The notes under the pieces are model-generated. The model was not told the DNA's origin and made no database searches. It was given only the letters and a program-made list of their open reading frames with translations. This document shows, in pieces, positions 50,297 to 60,200 of a stretch of DNA of 64,000 bases. Positions within the stretch are counted from its first letter, which is position 1, and the number at the start of each line of letters is the position of its first letter. Origin of the DNA: Whitmania pigra (Eukaryota; Annelida; Clitellata; Hirudinida; Haemopidae); assembly GCA_021613335.1 (NCBI GenBank), contig JAJTWR010000308.1:3172501-3236500 (forward strand), given 5' to 3'. Both the position numbers and the translations under genes were made by a program.

Positions 50297-50404
50297 TGTA
50301 ATGTTGTAACGATAGGGGATCTTTGTTTATATGGCGGCGTTGAAGTGCGGAAAATAAAAAAGAACAGTTGTTGGTTTTTCATGAACAAATTAAACGATAG
50401 AACA
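50297..50404 (+). repeat. Gypsy B 3' LTR
   Basis: It begins TGTAATGTTGTAACG right after the polypurine tract and ends GATAGAACA. Confidence 0.82.
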
Positions 50405-50893
50405 TCACAGTGGTCTACATCACTACCTGGAGCAAAAGAGATTTGAAGACATTCTAATCTTCGGCGGAAGAGTCTTTTTCGGACTGAATAAGTCTCTCAG
50501 GACTTTTACGGTTTCTTCCCAGCTCATCTCTGACGGCGGCTTTGGTGAAATCCTTGCTGAAAATTATGCATAGCTATTCGAGTCCAACAGAGAAACCAGC
50601 AGGTCAACCTTTTCACTGTCCCTGTGAAAACTCTGGCTTGAGATACTGCTTTCAAATCTCTGGAACCATGTCTCGAAATTGTTCGCTTCCGGATCATGCG
50701 TGAATTTTCCGATTTTTTTGCAAACATTGTGATACAGAACATCGGAGTTACCTTTTTGGTTACACAACTCCCTGATCAACATCAACATCTCTTCACGACG
50801 TTTTTCTTCTTCCTGTTGGCGTTCTTCCGCATATTTCTCGTCCCTCGCAATCATAAACTGAAGAAGTTTCTCGATCGGATCCGTCATTTTCAA
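50405..50893 (-). pseudogene. Gypsy A gag, N-terminal part
   Basis: It starts MTDPIEKLLQFMIARDEKYA, with a charged helix and then ETWFQRFESSISSQSF. The frame is broken by TAA (SNSYA-stop) at 50564 and by a frameshift near 50490, after which CLQISFAPGSDVDHC is read in another frame. The sequence then runs into gypsy B; the gag resumes at about 45880. Confidence 0.8.
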
Positions 50894-50925
50894 TGCGTAA
50901 ATTCGTCAAAATGCTCGTCGCCAAT

Positions 50926-51101
50926 TGTTATGTACTAGACGGGCAGCCTCAGAGAGAGAGGGAGATAGAAAGATAGCAAAGCAACTGGACTTTATTTCAC
51001 AATCATAATAATATACACTATATTGGACTAGCGTTCCAAAGACGCTGTATTGTAATTATATTGCCCTGAGACAATAATATAATTTTACAATCATCCCAAC
51101 A
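50926..51101 (-). repeat. Gypsy A 5' LTR
   Basis: 176 bp. Just inside it, on the minus strand, is ATTGGCGACGAGCATTTTG. TGGCGACGAG is complementary to the 3' end of tRNA-Ser of the GCU type (remembered ...CTCGTCGCCA), the likely primer site. Confidence 0.93.
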
Positions 51102-51297
51102 CAATGACAGGAGAACCCTAGTTTCACACATCACTTCCAACCCTTGCCTTGTGTACATTTACAAAGACTAAAAAGTGAAATATTTAATTACCTATAATAA
51201 CTTCAAATAAGCACAGCATCCATACAAGTCATGAATATAATCTAATTTTCCATAAAATTCAGATCTGTATTGTTGAAGTTTCTGTACTCTGAGAAAT

Positions 51298-54200
51298 TCA
51301 TTTTGCAAATAATTTCTTCATGTCAATTTGGGTTGTGTGCTGGCTAATCATCAGTGACGGATTCTCCAGCAACTGTTTTATGTTTTCCAAAAAATTGGTA
51401 GCATCAACATCATCCACCACCCGACTATCAAATGACATCGAAATGGTGGTTTTCAGAATCTTTGCACAGTCTTCATTAAGAATGAATCTTGGTGCCACAA
51501 AAGACAAGCAGCTCACACAAGGAGGAATAACAACACTGTGATAACTTGTGATGTCAACATTTCCAAGGTAAGAAATCCTATTACAAACAATTCAAAAAGA
51601 AATTAATCAATCCACAGCACAACATTAAACCAAATTTTCAAGAAACCAACAACAAAGAGCTTCTTGACACACCCAGAACTGGTAATTCTTTAGAAATTGC
51701 CTTTTCCTTGAACTCCTATCACAAATAAAAAAAGTCAGAATATAGCGCATGCAATCCAAGAGCTAATTATGACTGGTGATTGATTCTGGTCAGAACCTTA
51801 ATCATAGAGGATATTTGTGATACTGTAAGTGAAGCAGCATCTTCAATTTCTTGGAAGATATGAGATTCATCAACATCAAATGAAAATGAAACATTTGCAT
51901 TTCTCAGCATTTGAATGCTATCATTGCTCCACATGGCATTCAAGTGAGGGAATTTCTACAATAATAGGCAATAATTATGACCTAAATGTGTCTCATGAAA
52001 TTAATAAGTTTGTGACTCTTACTTTTAAAGAAATGGCTGCAGCTTTAATCAAAATATCCAAATATTCGACATTCATTCCATCTTCTGAAAACAAGAAATC
52101 AATTTGAGAACATTCAAAATTATGGTTTATAAAAAATAAAGTATACTTATGAATTCCTTGCAGCATCTCTCAACTGCATCCATGCAAATATCAATGGACG
52201 AATATGAATGAGGAATGGGCTGTTAATGAGTAGGAAATGTTTGGTATTTACTTTACAGCTTAAGATCATGGTTGAACATTTAAATGCATTTTATTAAAAT
52301 CCTCTTTAGCAAACTTAAATGATACATCTAACGTTAAAAATTGAAGACATTACACATATGGTTCTTACATTATCTTTGCATGAATTGTTTATAACAATGT
52401 GCACATTTAAACCTCGCAACGATACACTGTTGTTGAAATGTTTAACCATGATCTTCCCAATGCAAATAATTTGTGACAATATCATTACAAATCTTTTGAT
52501 TAAGATTTCTTAAGCATTGTTAGAGCATTGGCTCAACTGTAACTTCACTAAATTCGTCAACAGTTCAATTCTTCCAATATTCTTTCTTAACGTGAAGAAA
52601 AGTTTAATTCTTAAACATGGATAACAAAGTCCTCAATTAATCACTACCTTTCAATTTAAATACTAATTAGCATTCAACTTAACTTTATTTAAGGCTTCAA
52701 ATAAGTAAATTGAAAATATCTGCAACTCTTTTTATTTTATACATTAATGACTTTCCTAATCTATCCAAGGTTCATAATGTTGTTTTCAAGCAGTTTGCTG
52801 ATGATGTGAAGCTTTACTGCTTGCCTATTTCTTCCCAAATCTAGCTACAATCTGCTCTCAAAGAGGTTCCAGCAGAATGGCCTATGGCAACTGCAACTTG
52901 CACCCAAAAAATGTCAGTATTTTGTGACAGGATGCAAAAAGTAAATAGATGTCCCTGCAGAAAGGAGGGGGAGAATGACGGACCTATCGATGCCCCTACG
53001 GTAACCGTACCGAATGTCAATGATTTTTCGATTTATGACTACGGACTGGCTACAGGCGTGCCAGTAAGCAGATGTAGATGTGGTCGTGTGTTTCAGACCG
53101 AGAAGGGACTTAAGATTCACTAGACAAATCTGAAATGCGAAGGGGAGGTGGAGAAACAGCGTTCTGATGCAGCTGAGCCTTCAGGTAAAACGTCGAATTA
53201 TACCGGACCGGAATCTCACCGTAGTTCCGAGTATGTTCGAGTTTCCTGCCTCATGGAAGACCCTCCACGAGCTAGAATCAAGTTCCCTCGAGGTAATGAT
53301 AGGAGTGGTTTGGTTGTTGAGTTGTTGACGCGCGCATTCACAAATGACGTAAAAACGCGATTGAGCGTTTGATGCAATATATGCGCGCGTCCGGTGAGCG
53401 TATATTTCTAAGTGACGGCGGCAGCTTCAAAGAAATTATAACGCTCAGTGTGCATTATATGAGATCGATGCGCAAAGGTTGTCGTGAATTTCATCAATCA
53501 TCATATAATGTGCGGTGCGTTACGACGGAGTTGGATATGTAGGGTTTTCACCGACAGGGACACCCGCCTGATCAACGGGTGTGTGGCCCACCCCTCGAGA
53601 ACGTCAGGAGTTTGGACGGAGGCACTCCTCTGATGATTCCCTGTCGGTTAGCTCCGCGGTAGGAGTTTCTAAGTTCTTCCCAAATCTAGCTACAATCTGC
53701 TCTCAAAGAGGTTCCAGCAGAAATAACATTTTATCAAACGAGTCATAAAGTCTATCTACTATAAGGTTCCATATATAACAAACAATGATAATTACACTTT
53801 GTTAGTTAGTCATATTATAGATAGGTGTAGGGAAACATCTTAGCTACACAGAGAGAGGACAAATAAAGACTAAAGTAAAACTAGCTAACTGTATCATTGT
53901 CTGAAATTTCTGAGAGTTAAACATTTCAGAGATGTTGTCAGATGGTTTTAATAAAATCTTTTAAGAATATGGGCTAATTACATGTGAAGAGAACCTGAAA
54001 AGTGGATCCTCATCAAAAAAGAATCCTTGCTCAGTGCTCCTGAAAATATGGAAATAAATCCATCGCTGTCTGGCCTGCAATTTCCTTCTCTTGATTTGTC
54101 GGAGATGGAAAACAGAATTTCTCAAAATAAGTTGAAACCTACACCCATATAGCAAAATCAAAATCGATGAAATTATTTTTCAGCAAGCTAAGCATCTCAA

Positions 54201-57200
54201 AAGCCTTAAGGTTGTTCTTCCAGGAGAGGAATATCCTAGTTTGGAAGTGCCCTGCTCATTCACCAGGCTTGAGTCCAATAAAAATGTGTAGGAATTGCTT
54301 GCTAACAGATTATGTTGCAATTTGATGAAATATTCAAGATACTGAAAAAAGCTCTGCAAGAGGCATGGAAAGAGTTAACAAGCAGAGTCTGAAATCCTTC
54401 AAAAATGAAACCTTCACATCAATAAAAAAAATCAACTTCAGGAGGTAATAAAGAAATAATGATGCATCATTAAAATTAATTATTTTATAATTTAAAAGTC
54501 TTGATAAATAAAGATTTTTGCCACCACATGATGGTCGCTGCTTTTCAATGCTTTCATGTATTTTCAGTTTTTTGCTTAAATTATAAAAACTGTCTATTAA
54601 TATTCAATAACGTTAATATTTCTTTATGACTAATGAATGCATATACACATCATAGCATTAATTGGCATAAATATGATGCATAATAACAAAACAATGGTCA
54701 AAATATGTGAGTGTCTTATTCCAATGACAAGCAATATATGTACAAACATGTGTTAGTTATCTGCCCTTTGGTATATGGAATGAATAAAGTAATTCCAACT
54801 TGATTTCCAATTTAAAAAGTAAAGATAAGTATTAGTTAAATAAATAAATATTCTCCATAAAACATCAGTTTCGTAATATTTCTGTACTTACAAGCTTTTT
54901 GTAATTAATCTTTGATTGATCAACAAGCATCTGACTTGAAGAAATGTCAAAAGGAAGAGATTCTGAAAGTGCTACTTTTGGAGCTGCCATTGGAGGCTTA
55001 GCATATGTTTGATCCACTTGAACTGGCTTTAAATCTTTCTCCTTGATGTACTTCATCACATCACTAGAAATCCAACATTTTAGAACAATATTCATTTTAC
55101 TGTCATGTGAGACTTCTTCAAATGCAAGCAAATACCTTTTCAACAAGATTCCACGTGGTCCTGTGGCTTCCACCTTATTGGCATTAATGTTATATCGCTG
55201 AAGAAGAATTTTAGCAGCTGGTCCCAATGCATGTGATCTAAAGAAAGTTACCAAGGCTAAAAGAATTTTTTAACAAAAATTGATCAACCCCTAGTAATAA
55301 CAGTAACTATGCAGTGATTATGACAATAAAATAATAATTAGTTATAATTTTAACAACATTTTAGGAACAATACATCTTTGCTTAGCAAAACTTTCTAAAA
55401 AAAGGTTTGAGGCCTGTAGAAATATATACAAAACATATATAAATACATCATCCTTATTTAACAACATCTCTGTTAAAGCAATGAGAAAAGGAAAGCAAAC
55501 TCTTGTTACATGGCATCAACAGGACATACGAACAAAATCACAAATACCTTTTAACACTATGAGTTTCAATAGGAGCTTGAATTTGAGGTTTCTGAGAACT
55601 TTCTTGGACAACATCCTCAGGAATTTTGATGCTTTTCCAATCTGTTCCTTCGTCAGCTATTAAAGCTATCAAGGTTCCAACAGCCACTTCATTTGTGTTG
55701 TCACCTTTCTGAGATAATCATTGTGATGTATTAAATGATTGTCAGAAACACCAATTAAATGTGGAAATGCTGACATAACTTTAGTTAAGCTGAAAATATC
55801 TTTAGAAGCACCACTATGCACAGAACAAAAGCACAACAAACCAATATCTTAGCTAGAGTGCCCTCTTCTTCAATTTCAAAGGCCATGACAGCTTTATCAG
55901 TCTGAATCTCACACAACATATCACCAGGAGAAATTTGATCACCTGTTTTGAAGTTCAAAATTAACTAATTCAACCACTTTTATTTACTGTCATTTGGTGA
56001 CAATGAAAGGACCAATTACAAGTTATGTTACAGATACATAGAAGAGTCAACATTCTCTCCTAATGTAATGTCTGAATACCAGCAAAAGCTTTTAAAAGAT
56101 GTTGCTTGAATGCTAAAATTGATTTGTGATTGGCAATTACTAAACACAGTAAAAACTGTATATGGACACCTTGATATAAAGAAAAACCATATCTGTGGAC
56201 ATTTTTATCAAGAACAGATTTGTCTGTAATTCCTTAACTACAGTTCTAAATTAAGAACCTGTGAAACTTTAATACAAACATGTCTGAATGTTTCTGTAAC
56301 TCGCCAATAAGAACATTTTAAATTAACAAAATAAATTTTAAAAAAAATTGTGTAAAAAGATTTGCCTCTGTGTGGGAGTAAAATATTTTTTTGTGAGACT
56401 TTATAAGCAAAACTCCAGAAAAAAAACTTTTTAATTTTATTAATTTCTAAAATTTAATTTGAAAGATTTAAATACATTTTATTAAATTATTAGTTGATTT
56501 AAGAAGTCATTCAATGCTGGAGAATTACCAAAGGACTGGAAGGATGCAGTTGTAGTTCCACTATTTAAAAAAGGATGTAAAGACTAGAGATGTGAGTGTG
56601 AAATATTTCAACTGTTTTATTACAAAACGCTTTGTTCTTTTTGAAATATTTCAACACAAAAAAAACATAAAAAAATATTTATAGCTTTAAAAATGAAGTC
56701 TGATGTTGCTGAAACCAACTGCAGTTTGTTTAGCAGTCTCTGCAAGTCCTACCAATAGCCTGGTGGAAAGGTGCAGTGCTAGAAAAAATGTTATGACAGT
56801 CCCCATTTTTTGTAATAACTTAAGCTTAAATTATCGTACGAAGCTCAAATTTAGAACTGTATAATATACTTAAAGAATACAACTCCTATTTTTTTTCACT
56901 TTGATCAAGAATTAAGCGCGAATCCCTCAAAAATCCAATTTTTTGCATAGAAATATTGTTACGACAGATTACAAATAAACTCATGAATTTCAGTAATTTC
57001 ACAAAAATTTTTATTTAAAACTAAATGAAATAGTTTCAATGAGATGTCATTTCTCCTTTCTTAGAAATAACATCTATGCACCTATTTTTTATGGAGAAAA
57101 TCAGTGTTTTGATGATGTTTTCATCCAAATTTCTCCAGGCGCTCCAAATCGCTTCTTTCAAATCATTTTCTGTGTTATATTGCTGTCCATTACCATAAAC

Positions 57201-60200
57201 TGATCTTGAAAGAAGGCCCCAGACATTTTCAATCGGATTCAAGTCAGGTGAACATTCAGGCCAGTCCATCACTTGCATGTTGGACTCCTGGAAAAATGCT
57301 CTGGTTACCTTGTAAACATGAATAGGAGCATTATCTTGATGAAATTCATGTTGTTTTGCTTCAGCAAAAGGAAGGAGATGATCCTTGAGCATTTTGATGT
57401 ACTTCTGAGAGTCCTGCCTCCCTTTGAAAATCACCAGTTCATTCCTCCCCAGACCATCACAGAACCTCCTCCATGTTTTCTGCTATAAAAAACATATCTT
57501 TCTTTTCTGAGATCATGCCAGTAATATTTACAACCATCTGGCCCATCAAGGTTGATTTTTTTTCATCTGTGAAAATTATGCGTTCCCATCTTTCGTTGTA
57601 GTTGACCATCTCTTTGGCCCAGAGGAGGCGTTTTTTCTTGTGATGGACTTTCAATGCTGGAGCTTGCTTTCGCATTTCAGCTGTTAGCTTGAATTAAGAT
57701 AATTGCAGACTGTCCTAACGTGGACATCCAAATCCAGCTTATCTTTTAGCTGTTTACACGAATATTCTCCTTGTGAAGCCTCCCTGATTCGAGAGTTTTT
57801 TCGGTCTCCCGCCCTTGCACTTCTTCCCATATGAGTCTGGATCATCCAAAAAACATTTGATGACAGTTCTTGACTTATTCAAATCATTTGCAATCTTTTT
57901 TATTGAATAGTTTGCCTTTCCAAAGGCCTTAACTTGTCATCTTTCTCCTTTTGTCAAACCTGCTTTCTTTCCTGTGATGAAATGAATGTAAAAGGAAGTT
58001 TAGAATTTCACACTCCTTTACATAGCCTTCTTAATGACAATTTAATGTTTGATCCTTCCAATAAGTCCTTGAAATTGATGAAACGAGCCCAAACCGGAAA
58101 CTGTCGTAATAATATTTCCAGACCAAAAATGGTTCATTTGCATAATTTACGGGAACCATTAACCCACATTAAAGGAAATTTTGCACAATGTTTACAAATG
58201 GTGCTTTACTTAATTGCTGAAAATTTCAGCAAGAGATGTTAATTTGTAAGAAAATTATCCATAAAAAGTGGGTATGTCGTGACAATATTTCTAGCACTGT
58301 ACATGTTCATCATGGCTTTTTGCTAAAGTAGCTTCTAAGATTTTGTCATTGCCTGCAACAACCGCTATAATCGAAATAGATTTAACATAACAAAAAACAA
58401 TTATTTATAGTGGCTAAGAAGACCTGGATCTGTGTAATAACCACTCTTTTTAGTCCTAATAGCCAAATTTACCTAAGTAAATCTTAAATGTATCTACTGT
58501 GTCGGCATTAGAGCTGGGTTCAAGTAAGTAAGTAAGTAAGTACTTAAGTAAATTTTATACTTATTACTTAGTTAAGTAATTTTTGGACTACTTAAAAATT
58601 ATAAGTAATATTGCCAGATGATTAGAATGCAGATTTTGTTGACATGGTGAGTGATACTATTTAAAAAGTCAGAGCAATTGTCAAGCTTTTCAAAAAGAGC
58701 CCCTGAAAAATGACTGCTTGCAGAAGAACTGTGAAAAGGAATTGGTGAAAACACTTTCTCTGCTCTTGGACATCAAAACTAGATGGAACTCATTGCTTAA
58801 GATGCTCAAACGATTCTTGGAAGCCAGGACACCCATTGATAGAGCTCAATATAGGATCAAAATGCTTGACAGAGGATGAGGTTGCAGTTGTGAAAGACTT
58901 GACAGAAAGTCTAGAAATAATTGAGGTTGGTGCTCTTTGTAGACGTCACAATTTCAAAGAGTGAAAAGATTTTTGAGTATGTTCTCAAAAGCTGACAGAA
59001 GAAACAGGAGCTATTTCACAGGAATTATTGACAGCTGTCAATGACAGAATTGAATCAATGAGAAATAAAAAGATTTGTGGCTTTGTGAGATATCTAGAGG
59101 CTCCAGACAGTTATGAGCATGTGGTCGAGTTTTCACTTTTAAGTTATCCAAAGAAACTAGAGCTTGCCAAAGTGGCAATAAATGTTCTTTCACGGCCTTT
59201 TCCCTGTGGTTCTATTAATGAGAGTGCTGAAAATTTTGAACATAACATCACTAAGGAACCTCTGTGAAAAAGTCCAAAGCAGAAGAACTCAATGACATTT
59301 TATGCCAGCCAGAAGATCAACCTTTGGATTGTGCTCAAGAAAATATCTTGACACACATTAAGAAATAAATAAAATTTTACGAAGCAACAAAGGAATGTCC
59401 CAAAATCTTGAAGTCTTGTCTAAACTCACTTCCACCCAGTGTTGTGCAGTATCGAATTACATGTAATTCGTTACTGTAATTAATTACATTTTTCGGTAAT
59501 TTTTACTTGTAACAATTACAAAAAAAATTTTGTACTCTTACTTGTAACAAATTACTATTTTTGGTCATACTTTTAATTCGTTACCTTTTTGGCGCAAGAC
59601 GTTACAAAGTAACATAAATAACATTTTAAATTAGTTTAATTCATTTAAAAATTTAAATTCTAGATTGTTATTCTTTGGTTCGTTCGAGAACCTTCCCCTT
59701 CCCGATCATCGCCCATTTGTTATTGTGGTTATCGCCGGTCGTTTTTGTTTTAAATCGGAAATTGTTGATTAGTCATACCGAAGCTTTTTTAATATACAAT
59801 ATTATATACATATAATAATATAAGATTTAATATATCGTAGTATGGATTCATTTGAAACCATTTTTAGTGTCGTTAGCGAAGGTAAAAGGAACAAGGGTAA
59901 AGATAGTCCGTGGCCGTATTTGAACAAAATGTTCAGATTTCAATCAAAGGAAAATCATATAAGTATGCATGCCTACTCTGCCAACAGAAACAAAAACTAC
60001 ATGTTCAGCATATGAAGGTTCTTCATCTAACTTGAAGAACCACGTGGAACGCATGCATCCAACAGAAGTTAAGGAATATGGTATATCTGTTGCTAACGAT
60101 TGTCAAGCTTGATGAGAAACTGGTAGCCAAAATAGCATCTTCTAATGCAGCAAAGATGGACGAGCTTTGAGCTCTCGTTCATCTGATGCTGACAGTATTG

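Larger units (their letters stand above)
45875..50404 (+). mobile_element. Ty3/gypsy retrotransposon B, inserted in the gag of element A
   Basis: Short LTRs of about 101-108 bp lie at 45875/45882-45982 and 50297/50302-50404 (TTGTAA..ATAGGGGATC to AACGATAGAACA). They differ at four positions over the secure 101 bp. The orientation is opposite to its host element. The primer site is TGGCGACGAG at 45984 and the polypurine tract AAAAAGGGGAGGGA ends at 50296. A clean target duplication could not be read. The flanking gag of element A appears to continue across it (SDVDHC then HTLNFINKQW), placing the left junction near 45881. Confidence 0.88.
35459..51106 (-). mobile_element. Ty3/gypsy retrotransposon A, split by three later insertions
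   Basis: Near-identical LTRs at 35464-35641 and 50926-51101 (TGTTATGTACTAG...CATCCCAACA) are flanked by the 5-bp duplication CAATG at 35459-35463 and 51102-51106. Reading right to left, gag (50893-50411 and 45874-45550), protease and RT start (45520-44773), RT/RNase H (40246-39333) and integrase (37222-35659) form one gag-pol, CsRn1/Mag-like. It is interrupted by gypsy B, copia and hAT. Lesions of its own are a gag TAA at 50564-50566, a gag frameshift near 50490, a TAG at 44885-44887, a YLDD to YLYD change at 40013-40015, and a frameshift near 37060. It is dead. Confidence 0.93.

Noticed and set aside
45870..50412. CAGTG as the target duplication of gypsy B
   Set aside because: It occurs in both flanks but not adjacent to either LTR, and restored gag reading fits a junction near 45881 instead.
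57934..58242. 102-codon plus-strand open frame
   Set aside because: It overlaps the Tc1 5' region antisense and ends near the inverted repeat; no protein motif.
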